Below are positions 32,867 to 41,209 of a DNA stretch of 44,869 nucleotides, one piece after another (the first letter of the stretch is position 1; each line of letters starts with the position of its first letter). This DNA comes from Candidatus Lachnoclostridium pullistercoris (GTDB lineage: Bacteria; Bacillota; Clostridia; Lachnospirales; Lachnospiraceae). The stretch covers positions 1-44,869 of the forward strand of contig DWWL01000015.1 of NCBI GenBank assembly GCA_019119775.1. The letters are read 5' to 3'. The position numbers and the translations under genes were made by a program. Under the pieces are notes generated by a model. That model had not been told where the DNA came from, did not search any database, and saw nothing but the letters and a program-made list of their open reading frames with translations.

Positions 32867-33748
32867 CTACACTTTCACCAATGTCTTTTTGCCCAGCAGT
32901 CCGGACGGCTTTACCAGAAGAACCACCACCAGCACGCCGAACACGATGGCGTCCGCCAGTTCTGTGGATATGTACGCCTTCGACAGACTCTCGATCAGTC
33001 CCAGCACAATGCCTCCCAGCATGGCGCCCGGCACGCTGCCGATGCCTCCCAGCACAGCGGCCACAAACGCCTTGATGCCGGGAAGAGCTCCCAGAGTGGG
33101 GCGCAGGGACTGGTACTGACAGATGTAGAGAATGCCGGCCACGGCCGCCAGAGCCGAGCCGATGGCAAAGGTCATGGAAATGGTGCGGTTCACGTTGATT
33201 CCCATTAACTCCGCCGCTCCCCTGTCCTCAGACACCGCCCGCATGGCGCTCCCCGCCTTTGTCTTGTTGATAAACAGGGTCAGGGCCACCATGATCACCG
33301 TGGTCACCGCCAGGGTCACAATGGTGATGCCGGAAATGTTCACCGAACCCACCTGAACGGACTCCAGGGTGATCACCGATTTAAAGGGGATCGGCGTGGA
33401 CGAAAAAATAAGCAGAGCAACGCTCTGCAGAAAATAACTCATACCAATTGCCGTAATGAGCACTGCCAGGGGCGGGGCTTTTCTCAAAGGTTTATATGCA
33501 ACTTTCTCAATCAGTACGCCGAGGACCGAGCAGACCGCAGCGGTCAGCAGCATTGCCGCAATCACAGGAAGATGTAACAGAGCTATGCCAATGTATAGGG
33601 TATAGGCGCCTACCATAATAATATCGCCATGGGCAAAGTTAATCATCTTTGCAATGCCGTAAACCATGGTGTATCCCAAAGCGATCAGGGCATAAATGCT
33701 TCCCGTTCTCAAACCGTTCATTAACTGTTCCATTATACTTGTCAACAT
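32867..33748 (-). CDS. livH: Branched-chain amino-acid ABC transporter permease LivH
   Basis: 293 residues from the ATG at 33746-33748 with GAGGTGG just upstream; the longer frame to 33826 runs through an intercistronic stem-loop and is not used. Motifs: GLRTGSIYALIALGYTMVYG, INFAHGDIIMVGAY and KAFVAAVLGGIGSVPGAM. Integral membrane subunit partnering LivM. Confidence 0.94.
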   Translation of the reverse strand: MLTSIMEQLMNGLRTGSIYALIALGYTMVYGIAKMINFAHGDIIMVGAYTLYIGIALLHLPVIAAMLLTAAVCSVLGVLIEKVAYKPLRKAPPLAVLITAIGMSYFLQSVALLIFSSTPIPFKSVITLESVQVGSVNISGITIVTLAVTTVIMVALTLFINKTKAGSAMRAVSEDRGAAELMGINVNRTISMTFAIGSALAAVAGILYICQYQSLRPTLGALPGIKAFVAAVLGGIGSVPGAMLGGIVLGLIESLSKAYISTELADAIVFGVLVVVLLVKPSGLLGKKTLVKV

Positions 33749-33774
33749 TGTTCCACCTCTTTTACATCTTCCGG

Positions 33775-33832
33775 CCGAACACGAAAGACGGGGATATGCC
33801 GCCAAAGGCAATCCCCATCTCTCCACATTCGG
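33775..33832 (-). repeat. Intercistronic stem-loop between livJ and livH
   Basis: Nested complementary arms: CCGAA/TTCGG (33775-33779, 33828-33832), GGGGAT/ATCCCC (33790-33795, 33811-33816) and GCC/GGC around an AAA loop (33801-33809). There is no T run. Such structures often stabilise the upstream message or cause partial termination, giving excess binding protein. Confidence 0.7.
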
Positions 33833-33840
33833 TCCGTTTT

Positions 33841-35043
33841 TTACATGGCCGTATATTCGCCGTCAACGATCTGAACGAATTTTGCGGTCTTATTGGGCTC
33901 GCCGCTCTCATCGAAGCTCACCTGTCCGGTCAGTCCGTCCACGGTGATCTCTGTCATCGCCTGGATCAGAGCGTCCGTCTCGATGGATCCGGCCTGCTCC
34001 ATAGCTGCCTTGATGGCGTATACGCAGTCGTATCCGTCTGCTGCGAACTGATCCGGCGTAGCGCCGTAGGCTGCTTCATATTTGCTCACAAAGTCTGCTG
34101 CGGACTCTTCCGTTGCCAGGAAGGGGCTTAAGAACACTGCGCCCTCCACAACTGAGGGATCCGTTACCTGTCCCAGAACGCCGTCCCAGCCGTCGCTTCC
34201 CACGAAGTCGCACTCCATGCCGGCGTCTCTCGCCTGCTGCACAATGTATGCCACATCTCCGTAGTAAGCCGGAACAAAGAGCAGCTTCGCGCCGCTGTTC
34301 TTGATCACAGTCAGCTGGGTGTTGAAATCCACATCTCCCGTAGCGAAGGACTCGTCTGCCACCAGCAGTCCGGCGTCCTCTGCCTCCAGAGCCTCCACAA
34401 AGGCGTCATGAATGCCTGCGCTGTACTCATCTGCGTTGTTCCAGAGCACGGCAACGCTCTCATAGCCGTTGTCCAGCACGTACTGGGCGATCATCCGGCC
34501 CTGCAGCGGGTCCGTAAAGCACATACGGAACACGTTGGGGTTCTCCGTCACTGCCTCAGCAGATGCGGACGGCGTGATCTGAAGAATATTTGCCTCATAG
34601 CTTAAATCGGTCTGCGCCAGGCAGGCACCTGTGGTGACAGCGCCTACATATGCGTTCATTCCGGCATCCACCAGAGTGTTGAACGCCGTAACGGCCTTGT
34701 CCTCTTTCGCCTCGTCATCCTGGAAATTCAATACCAGCTTGTAAGTGGTATCTCCCACCTGCACGCCGCCGGCCTCGTTGATCTCCTGGATGGCGATCTC
34801 CTCGCCCTGCTTTACGCTGGTACCGTAGGAAGCATTTGCTCCCGTCAGGGGGCCTGTGCTGCCGATGATAAATTCTGCCATTCCGTCATCTTCCGCAGCC
34901 TCGCTGCTCTCCGCCTGCTCTCCGCTGTCTGCTGCCGCCGTGGTATCAGAAGCAGCCGTAGGCTCAGCGGTGTCAGAACTGCCGCAGGCAGCCATGGAAA
35001 GCACCATAGCGGCTGCTAATCCAACACTGATCGCTTTTTTCAT
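33841..35043 (-). CDS. livJ: Branched-chain amino-acid ABC transporter substrate-binding lipoprotein
   Basis: 400 residues. Lipoprotein signal with LSMAAC (Cys20 lipidated), then a Ser/Ala/Thr/Glu-rich linker to about residue 55. The type I periplasmic-binding fold follows: IIGSTGPLTGANASYGTSVK, QDDEAKEDKAVTAFNTLVD and VGAVTTGACLAQTD. It captures Leu/Ile/Val (or related ligand) outside the membrane and delivers it to LivHM. GAGGAGG precedes the ATG. First gene of the operon, with a consensus promoter. Confidence 0.95.
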   Translation of the reverse strand: MKKAISVGLAAAMVLSMAACGSSDTAEPTAASDTTAAADSGEQAESSEAAEDDGMAEFIIGSTGPLTGANASYGTSVKQGEEIAIQEINEAGGVQVGDTTYKLVLNFQDDEAKEDKAVTAFNTLVDAGMNAYVGAVTTGACLAQTDLSYEANILQITPSASAEAVTENPNVFRMCFTDPLQGRMIAQYVLDNGYESVAVLWNNADEYSAGIHDAFVEALEAEDAGLLVADESFATGDVDFNTQLTVIKNSGAKLLFVPAYYGDVAYIVQQARDAGMECDFVGSDGWDGVLGQVTDPSVVEGAVFLSPFLATEESAADFVSKYEAAYGATPDQFAADGYDCVYAIKAAMEQAGSIETDALIQAMTEITVDGLTGQVSFDESGEPNKTAKFVQIVDGEYTAM

Positions 35044-35076
35044 AATTGTTTCCTCCTCAAAAAAAGATTTTTTCCA

Positions 35077-35105
35077 ATTATAAGTAGTTCATTTTCCCTT
35101 GTCAA
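35077..35105 (-). promoter_or_regulatory. Consensus sigma-A promoter of the liv operon
   Basis: Minus-strand TTGACA (35100-35105), 17-base spacer, TATAAT (35077-35082): both hexamers perfect. Just upstream AATTT and AAATT flank eight bases (about 35121-35138), possibly an operator. The strength suggests that a repressor keeps it in check. Confidence 0.92.
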
Positions 35106-35228
35106 TAGTTTTGTACCAATTTAACGTGACAAATTAGATGAAATCCCGATGGCGCCCTCCTCCTGCGCCAGGCGCCGGGACGTTCAAAATTTCTGTCCGA
35201 CGGAGGAAATAAGTTCCCCGACAAGCAG

Positions 35229-35253
35229 AAAAGTGTACGCCTATGGCGTACAC
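35229..35253 (-). terminator. Terminator after gpsA
   Basis: GTGTACGCC (35233-35241), three-base loop, GGCGTACAC (35245-35253); four T follow on the minus strand. It lies 33 bases past the gpsA stop. Between it and the liv promoter (35106-35228) is a short non-coding stretch with two further GC-rich hairpins and no gene. Confidence 0.75.
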
Positions 35254-35285
35254 TCCCCTGGAAAAATTATATTTTTTCAATCCTT

Positions 35286-36290
35286 TTACCAGCTCAGGCC
35301 GGAGTCCTCCTCCCTGGGATCCCGCATCATCAGCTCTCTCACAGCCTCAGACGCCGGTTTCCCCTCAAAAAGCACCCGGTTGACCTGCTCGATGATCGGC
35401 ATGTCCATGTAGTATTTTCTGGCCAGTGCCAGGGCGGCTTTTGCGGAGTAAACGCCCTCCACCACCATCTGGACTTCCTTCATGGCCTCCTCCATGGTGC
35501 AGCCTTTCCCGATGAGAATGCCGGCTCTCCGGTTGCGGCTGTGCATGCTGGCACAGGTGACAATCAGATCCCCGATGCCGGAGAGGCCGCAGAAGGTCTC
35601 AAATTTTCCGCCCATGGCCGTTCCCAGGCGGGCGATTTCCGCAATCCCCCTGGTGATCAGGGCAGCCTTTGTGTTGTCCCCGTATCCCAGGCCGTCAGCG
35701 ATTCCCGCCGCCAGGGCGATGACATTTTTTAAGGCTCCGCCCAGCTCGATTCCCAGAACGTCGGGGCTTGTGTACACCCGGAACACCTCGCTCATAAACA
35801 GGCTCTGGATATACTCCGCTGTCTCCCGGCTGCGGGCACCGGCCACGCAGGTGGTGGGCAGTCCCCGGCTCACTTCCTCCGCGTGGCTGGGGCCGGAGAG
35901 CACCGCCACATCCGCCCCAGGCAGCTCTTCCTCCAGCACCTGGGACAGGGTCTTTAAGGTCTTCTCCTCGATTCCCTTTGCCACGTTGACCACGATCTGT
36001 CCGTCCTTTAAAAACGGACGCATATTGGCCGCAGTCCCCCGCACGTACACCGAGGGAACGGCCGTCACCAGAATGTCCTTGTCCTTCATGACCGTCTCAA
36101 GGTCCGCCGTAAACTCCATGTCCTCCGGCAGAATCAGCCCCGGAAGGGTATGGTGCTCCCGCTTTTCCTCAAGCTCCCGGATCTCCTCCTCAAGGGCGGA
36201 CCAGACTGCCACCTGATGTCCGTTATTGTGGAGCAGAAAAGAGAGGGCAATCCCCCAGCTCCCCGCTCCGATCACTCCAACCTTCGCCAT
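35286..36290 (-). CDS. gpsA: Glycerol-3-phosphate dehydrogenase (NAD(P)+)
   Basis: 334 residues from the ATG at 36288-36290 (GAGGTG upstream). N-terminal dinucleotide fold with GVIGAGSWGIALSF, then VLSGPSHAEEVSRGLPT and ELGGALKNVIALAAGIADGLGYGDNTKAALITRG, which carries the catalytic Lys and is the family signature. It reduces dihydroxyacetone phosphate to sn-glycerol 3-phosphate, the substrate of PlsY encoded just upstream. Confidence 0.97.
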   Translation of the reverse strand: MAKVGVIGAGSWGIALSFLLHNNGHQVAVWSALEEEIRELEEKREHHTLPGLILPEDMEFTADLETVMKDKDILVTAVPSVYVRGTAANMRPFLKDGQIVVNVAKGIEEKTLKTLSQVLEEELPGADVAVLSGPSHAEEVSRGLPTTCVAGARSRETAEYIQSLFMSEVFRVYTSPDVLGIELGGALKNVIALAAGIADGLGYGDNTKAALITRGIAEIARLGTAMGGKFETFCGLSGIGDLIVTCASMHSRNRRAGILIGKGCTMEEAMKEVQMVVEGVYSAKAALALARKYYMDMPIIEQVNRVLFEGKPASEAVRELMMRDPREEDSGLSW

Positions 36291-36307
36291 ATGCACACCT
36301 CAATTCC

Positions 36308-36949
36308 TTATGATTTCTTTTTCTCTCCCAGCTTGTTTTCCGTCCCGCGGATCAGGCGGCCGATGTTGGCCCGGTGGCGCCAGATGGCGAGCAGGGCGAC
36401 AGCCGCCGCCAGGGCGTAAAACTCCGTCAGGTATCCGGCTCCCAGGCCGAAATACCCGCGGCCGCCAAAGTACACGGCGCAGGCCGCCAGGGCCAGCACC
36501 ACCAGGATGGAGCCCAGAGACACATATCTGGTGACTGCCACCGTGACTACAAAGATCACCAGGCAGATCAGAGTCACTCTCCAGTCCAAGGAAAAGATCA
36601 GACCGGCTGTGGCCGCAATCCCCTTGCCGCCGCGGAATCCCATATAGAAGGGATAATTATGGCCCAGAATCACTCCCAGAGCCGTGTAAAGCATAAGTAC
36701 ATAGGTCATCTCCGGATGGTCCTGAAACAGCACGAAGCGGACCAGCATGCAGGGGATCACCGTCTTTAAAAAGTCCCCCAGAAACACGATCAGGCCGGCC
36801 TTCCAGCCCAGCACCCGCAGGGCGTTGGTCGTGCCCACGTTTCCGCTGCCGTACTGATGCAGGTCGATCGAGTGGAGTTTTCCGTAAAAATATCCGGTCT
36901 GGAACAGACCGAACACATATCCCATAGCCAGGCAGATGATACGTTCCAT
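36308..36949 (-). CDS. plsY: Acyl-phosphate:glycerol-3-phosphate acyltransferase PlsY
   Basis: 213 residues with five or more membrane helices. The three family motifs are visible: YGSGNVGTTNALR (about 33-45), FRGGKGIAA (about 104-112) and WRHRANIGRLIRG near the C-terminus. It makes lysophosphatidic acid, the first step of membrane phospholipid synthesis, using the product of gpsA. AAAGGAG precedes the ATG. Lies two bases after der. Confidence 0.96.
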   Translation of the reverse strand: MERIICLAMGYVFGLFQTGYFYGKLHSIDLHQYGSGNVGTTNALRVLGWKAGLIVFLGDFLKTVIPCMLVRFVLFQDHPEMTYVLMLYTALGVILGHNYPFYMGFRGGKGIAATAGLIFSLDWRVTLICLVIFVVTVAVTRYVSLGSILVVLALAACAVYFGGRGYFGLGAGYLTEFYALAAAVALLAIWRHRANIGRLIRGTENKLGEKKKS

Positions 36950-36951
36950 GG

Positions 36952-38280
36952 TCAGTTCTCCTTTCCGGAACGTTCCCGGATGATGAACCGCAGGGACGTG
37001 CCTCGGAAGCCGAAGGCTTCTCTGATCTTATTTTCAATGTAGCGGGTGTAGGAGAAGTGCATCAGCTCCTTGTCGTTGACAAAAATCACAAAGGTGGGGG
37101 GCTTTACCGCCACCTGGGTGATGTAGTAGAGCTTTAAGCGCTTGCCCTTGTCCGACGGCGGCTGCTGAAGGGCCACCGCCTCCGTCATGATCTCATTGAG
37201 AACGCCGGTTGCCACCCGCAGGTTCTGGTTCTCCCGCACGGCGTCGATCAGATCGTAGAGTTTATTTAACCGCTGTCCCGTCTTCGCGGAAATAAAGAGC
37301 ATTTCCGCGTAGGGCATATAAGCCAGGGTGTCCCGGATCTTTTTGGTAAACTCGTAGATGGTCTTATCATTTTTTTCAATGGCATCCCACTTGTTCACGG
37401 CGATGATCATGCCCTTGCCCCGGTCGTGGGCGATGCCGGCGATCTTGGCGTCCTGCTCCGTCACGCCCTCGGTGGCGTCGATGACCAGAACCACAATGTC
37501 CGCCCGCTCCACCGCAGCCACGGTGCGGATGATGCTGTAGCGCTCCAGATCTTCCTTGATCTTGCTCTTCCTGCGCAGACCTGCGGTGTCGATGAACACG
37601 TACTCCTGTCCGCCGTGCATGACGGCGGTATCCACCGCGTCCCTGGTGGTCCCGGCTATGTCGGACACGATCACCCGGTTCTCTCCCGTCAGCTTGTTGA
37701 TGATGGAGGACTTGCCCACGTTCGGCTTGCCCACGATGGCGATCCTCGGCCGGTCGTCATCCTCCTCTTCCAGCTGACTGGCGTCAAAATGAGCGCAGAC
37801 TGCGTCCAGCAGCTCGCCCAGCCCCAGCCTGGAGGCAGCAGAAACCGGGATCGGCTCCCCGATCCCCAGATTATAAAATTCATAAACGTCATTGCCGAAC
37901 TTGGCAAAACTGTCCACCTTATTGACCGCCAGCACCACCGGCTTTCTGGACCGGCGCAGTATGTCCGCCACCTTGCTGTCGGCGTCCACCATTCCCTGGC
38001 GCACGTCCACAATAAAAATGATCACGTCCGCCGTGGCGATGGCCATCTCCGCCTGTTCCCGCATCTGGGACAGGATCACATCTTTGCTGTCCGGCTCAAT
38101 TCCGCCTGTGTCGATCAGGGTAAAGTTCATGTCCAGCCAGGAACAGTCCGCGTAGATCCGGTCCCTGGTGACGCCCGGCGTGTCCTTTACAATGGAGATC
38201 GTCTCCCCCGCCAGCACGTTGAACAGCGTGGATTTTCCCACATTGGGACGTCCCACGATTGCCACGATTGGTTTGCTCAT
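36952..38280 (-). CDS. der: Ribosome assembly GTPase Der (EngA)
   Basis: 442 residues with two tandem GTPase domains: first G1 GRPNVGKST near residue 9 with DTGGIE, second G1 GKPNVGKSS near 184 with DTAGLRRK and NKWD, then the C-terminal KH-like domain. Der is essential for 50S subunit maturation. GAGGAG precedes the ATG. It lies four bases after the DUF512 gene. Confidence 0.97.
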   Translation of the reverse strand: MSKPIVAIVGRPNVGKSTLFNVLAGETISIVKDTPGVTRDRIYADCSWLDMNFTLIDTGGIEPDSKDVILSQMREQAEMAIATADVIIFIVDVRQGMVDADSKVADILRRSRKPVVLAVNKVDSFAKFGNDVYEFYNLGIGEPIPVSAASRLGLGELLDAVCAHFDASQLEEEDDDRPRIAIVGKPNVGKSSIINKLTGENRVIVSDIAGTTRDAVDTAVMHGGQEYVFIDTAGLRRKSKIKEDLERYSIIRTVAAVERADIVVLVIDATEGVTEQDAKIAGIAHDRGKGMIIAVNKWDAIEKNDKTIYEFTKKIRDTLAYMPYAEMLFISAKTGQRLNKLYDLIDAVRENQNLRVATGVLNEIMTEAVALQQPPSDKGKRLKLYYITQVAVKPPTFVIFVNDKELMHFSYTRYIENKIREAFGFRGTSLRFIIRERSGKEN

Positions 38281-38284
38281 ATGA

Positions 38285-39679
38285 TTACTCCTCTTCTAAA
38301 TTCCATTCCTGATAAAGCTCTTTCAGCTCATAGGGCTCATACTCCGCCCTATCCGGCTCTTCTCTCTGAATGCCCAGAACGGCATCCACAAAATCTTGCC
38401 CGCTTGATTTTACAATATTCACCGGTACTTGTAAAGCGTTTTGTAGCTCCTGTCTGGTCACGTCGTCCAGGAACACTTCCTCGCCGCTGCGGAACATGCA
38501 CTCCGGCAGAAGCAGCCGGTTTCCCAGCGGTTTTCCCTTCAGCTGGTCTAAAAGATCGGTTCCCGTCACCAGCCCGGCCACCGTGATGCTCTCCCCGAAA
38601 AACCGGTTGACGATCGGGTAAAGGTGAACCGTCCGTCCGGGAAATTTCTCCCGGATCTGTTCAATATACTGCTTTAAATATCCGGCCGGCAGCACTCCCG
38701 TGGCGATGGAGAGCTCGTCCTCCTCATCGTCCCCCGAAAGCTCCTGCAGCGCGGCCCCTACCTCTTCTGTCATCAGGCGGATCATTCCCACTCCGTTTTC
38801 CAGCTGAAGATAGCCGTCATAGCGGTCCTCCTCCGGCAGGTCCCGCCCCGCCAGCATATACCACTCGTCGCTGGCATGGATAAAATGAAGGCCGTATTCC
38901 GGATAGAGCTTTTTCTGCCAGTCCTCCACCAGATCGATCACCGCCTCCGCCTCTTTTCTCGTAAAGGGCTCTAAGGGGTAAAGGCCGTCCCGGAACTTTG
39001 ACAGCCCCACAGGCACCACGGAAACGCTCTCCATATGGGGCAGGTACTTTGACAGATCGCGGATGGTCCGCTCCAGCTCCGCCCCGTCGTTGACCCCTTT
39101 GCACAGCACGATCTGGCCGTTCATGGGGATCCCGGCCTCAAACAGGCGGTCGATCTTTTTTAGCGCCTCCCCGGCAAACCGGTTGTGAAGCATCATGCAC
39201 CGCAGCTCCGGATTGGTAGTCTGGACGGAAATGTTGATGGGCGCCAGGTGGAAGCGGATGATCCGCTCAATATCCCGGTCCTTCATGTTGGTCAGGGTGA
39301 TGTAATTGCCCTGAAGGAAGGACAGGCGGGAATCATCGTCCTTAAAATACAGGGTTTCCCGCATTCCCGGCGGCATCTGGTCGATAAAGCAGAAAATGCA
39401 CTTGTTGCAGCAGGTTTTATAGTCGCTCATCAGGCCGTTCTCAAAGGAAAGCCCTAAGTCTTCCCCGCCGTTTTCGATCTCCAGCTCCCACTCTTCCCCG
39501 TCCGCCTTCTGCACCACCATGGTCAGAGCTTCGCTGTCCACCAGATACTCATAATCAAAAATATCTTCAATCTCTCTGCCGTTGATGGTAAGAAGCACAT
39601 CTCCCGGCTTCAGCTCCAGCTCCTCCGCAATAGAACCCGGTTCCACTGAGCTGATCTTATGTCCTTTTATCTGTTTCAT
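38285..39679 (-). CDS. DUF512 radical-SAM protein with PDZ-like domain
   Basis: 464 residues from the ATG at 39677-39679; a GTG nine codons earlier is the alternative, and neither has ideal ribosome-binding spacing. N-terminal PDZ-like domain (about 1-70), then the cysteine motif C-x3-C-x2-C (Cys90, Cys94, Cys97) followed by FID, a radical-SAM-like TIM-barrel region and the C-terminal DUF512 domain (FPGRTVHLYPIVNRFFG). The family is conserved upstream of der in Clostridia; its substrate is unknown. It heads the der-plsY-gpsA operon. Confidence 0.9.
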   Translation of the reverse strand: MKQIKGHKISSVEPGSIAEELELKPGDVLLTINGREIEDIFDYEYLVDSEALTMVVQKADGEEWELEIENGGEDLGLSFENGLMSDYKTCCNKCIFCFIDQMPPGMRETLYFKDDDSRLSFLQGNYITLTNMKDRDIERIIRFHLAPINISVQTTNPELRCMMLHNRFAGEALKKIDRLFEAGIPMNGQIVLCKGVNDGAELERTIRDLSKYLPHMESVSVVPVGLSKFRDGLYPLEPFTRKEAEAVIDLVEDWQKKLYPEYGLHFIHASDEWYMLAGRDLPEEDRYDGYLQLENGVGMIRLMTEEVGAALQELSGDDEEDELSIATGVLPAGYLKQYIEQIREKFPGRTVHLYPIVNRFFGESITVAGLVTGTDLLDQLKGKPLGNRLLLPECMFRSGEEVFLDDVTRQELQNALQVPVNIVKSSGQDFVDAVLGIQREEPDRAEYEPYELKELYQEWNLEEE

Positions 39680-39720
39680 GTTCTCTGTTCTTTCTCCTGT
39701 TTTCACAGATTTCCTGTTCC

Positions 39721-39749
39721 ATCATACCAAGATTCCCCTTCTTTGTAAA
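39721..39749 (-). promoter_or_regulatory. Promoter of the DUF512-der-plsY-gpsA operon
   Basis: Minus-strand TTTACA (39744-39749), 17-base spacer, TATGAT (39721-39726) preceded by TGG (extended -10). Confidence 0.85.
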
Positions 39750-39797
39750 GGAATCCCCCGTCCAGATTGTTTTTTTCCGGGAAATCTCCCCCATCTA

Positions 39798-39827
39798 TTG
39801 ACTGCCTTTCCCGGTAAATGGTATAAA
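39798..39827 (+). promoter_or_regulatory. Promoter of the PRPP synthetase gene
   Basis: TTGACT (39798-39803), 18-base spacer, TATAAA (39822-39827) preceded by TGG. The start of transcription would lie about 20 bases before the start codon, so the leader is very short. Divergent from the DUF512 operon promoter. Confidence 0.78.
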
Positions 39828-39855
39828 TAAATACAGAAATGGAGGATTTTATCTC

Positions 39856-41064
39856 ATGGCAAACGATTACGTTTTTAATGACGCTCTTCCGGTGGGACCT
39901 TTAAAGATCGCCGCCCTGGAAGACTGTCTCCCCCTGGCCAGAAAGGTCAACGACCACATTGTAAATTTCCGGAAAAACGATACCAAAGAGCTGCTGCGCC
40001 GCAAAGCGGACCTGCGCTACCGGGGCTACGATGTGGAATCCTATCTTCTGGACTGTGCCTGCCCGCGGTTTGGCTCCGGCGAGGCAAAGGCAATCATCAA
40101 CGAATCGGTGCGGGGCACCGACGTCTTCGCGATGGTGGACATTACCAACTACAGCCTGACCTACACGCTGAGCGGGATCACCAACCACATGTCGCCTGAC
40201 GACCATTTTCAGGATTTAAAGAGGATCATAGCCGCCACCGTGGCCACCGCCCACCGGGTGAATGTGATCATGCCCTTCCTCTACGAGGGACGGCAGCACA
40301 AGCGCACCAAACGGGAATCCTTAGACTGCGCCATGGCCCTGCAAGAGCTGCAGAGCATGGGCGTGAGCAATATTGTCACTTTTGACGCCCACGACCCGCG
40401 GGTGCAGAATTCCATCCCCCTGTGCGGCTTTGACAACTTCCTGGCCACCTACCAGTTTATGAAGACCCTGTTTGAGAACCGGGTGCCCATCCGTCTGGAC
40501 AAGGACTCCCTGATGATCATCAGCCCCGACGAGGGCGCCATGCACCGGGCCGTCTACCTGGCCAACAACCTGGGCGTGGACATGGGCATGTTCTACAAGA
40601 GGCGGGACTACTCTCAGATCGTGGATGGCAGGAACCCTATCGTGGCCCACGAATTTTTAGGCTCTTCCGTAGCCGGGAAAACGGTGATCATCGTGGACGA
40701 CATGATCTCCTCCGGCGAGAGCATTCTGGACACGGCACGGGCACTGAAAAAGCGCAATGCCGCCCGGGTCATTCTCTGCTGCACCTTCGGCCTCTTTACC
40801 GACGGCCTGGAGAAGTTTGACGACTATTACGCCAGAGAATACTTTGACTATGTGGTCACCACCAACTTAAACTACCGCCCGCCCCAGATCCTTGAGCGGC
40901 CCTGGTATCTGGAAGCGGATATGAGCAAATATCTGGCCGCCATCATCAACTCCTTCAACCACGACGCGTCCTTAAATGCCGCGCTTTCGCCCACCGCAAA
41001 GATCCAGAAGCTGGTGGCGCGGTATCACGCGGACGGGTACGATTATTTTCAGACGATCCGCTGA
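39856..41064 (+). CDS. prs: Ribose-phosphate pyrophosphokinase, long divergent form
   Basis: 402 residues, longer than the usual 310-320. Recognisable elements: PFLYEGRQHKRTKRE (like the PYxRQDR-type ATP site), VTFDAHDPRVQNSIP (like the DLHxxQIQ region), ISPDEGAMHRAVYLA and VIIVDDMISSGES. The last is the PRPP/ribose-phosphate loop, here SSGES in place of the common DTAGT. It would convert ribose 5-phosphate and ATP to PRPP for nucleotide, His and Trp synthesis. The N-terminal 80 residues and the last 80 are extra. GGAGG precedes the ATG. Whether this is the main PRPP synthetase cannot be told. Confidence 0.85.
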   Translation: MANDYVFNDALPVGPLKIAALEDCLPLARKVNDHIVNFRKNDTKELLRRKADLRYRGYDVESYLLDCACPRFGSGEAKAIINESVRGTDVFAMVDITNYSLTYTLSGITNHMSPDDHFQDLKRIIAATVATAHRVNVIMPFLYEGRQHKRTKRESLDCAMALQELQSMGVSNIVTFDAHDPRVQNSIPLCGFDNFLATYQFMKTLFENRVPIRLDKDSLMIISPDEGAMHRAVYLANNLGVDMGMFYKRRDYSQIVDGRNPIVAHEFLGSSVAGKTVIIVDDMISSGESILDTARALKKRNAARVILCCTFGLFTDGLEKFDDYYAREYFDYVVTTNLNYRPPQILERPWYLEADMSKYLAAIINSFNHDASLNAALSPTAKIQKLVARYHADGYDYFQTIR

Positions 41065-41081
41065 TTTTTAAACGTGTATGC

Positions 41082-41131
41082 AAAGAGCGGACAGCCTGCA
41101 GAAATGATTTTTCGCAGGCTGTCCGCTCTTT
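41082..41131 (+). terminator. Terminator after the PRPP synthetase gene
   Basis: Perfect 18-base arms (41082-41099 and 41114-41131) around a 14-base loop, ending in CTCTTTTG. The A-rich 5' flank would let it work for the converging pgeF operon too. Confidence 0.9.
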
Positions 41132-41209
41132 TGTCTGTTCAGGCATCCGGCCAGGCGGATTCGCTCCCGTGTCTATCCGGCGTCCGCCGCGGAAGTCATC
41201 GTATCCCGC

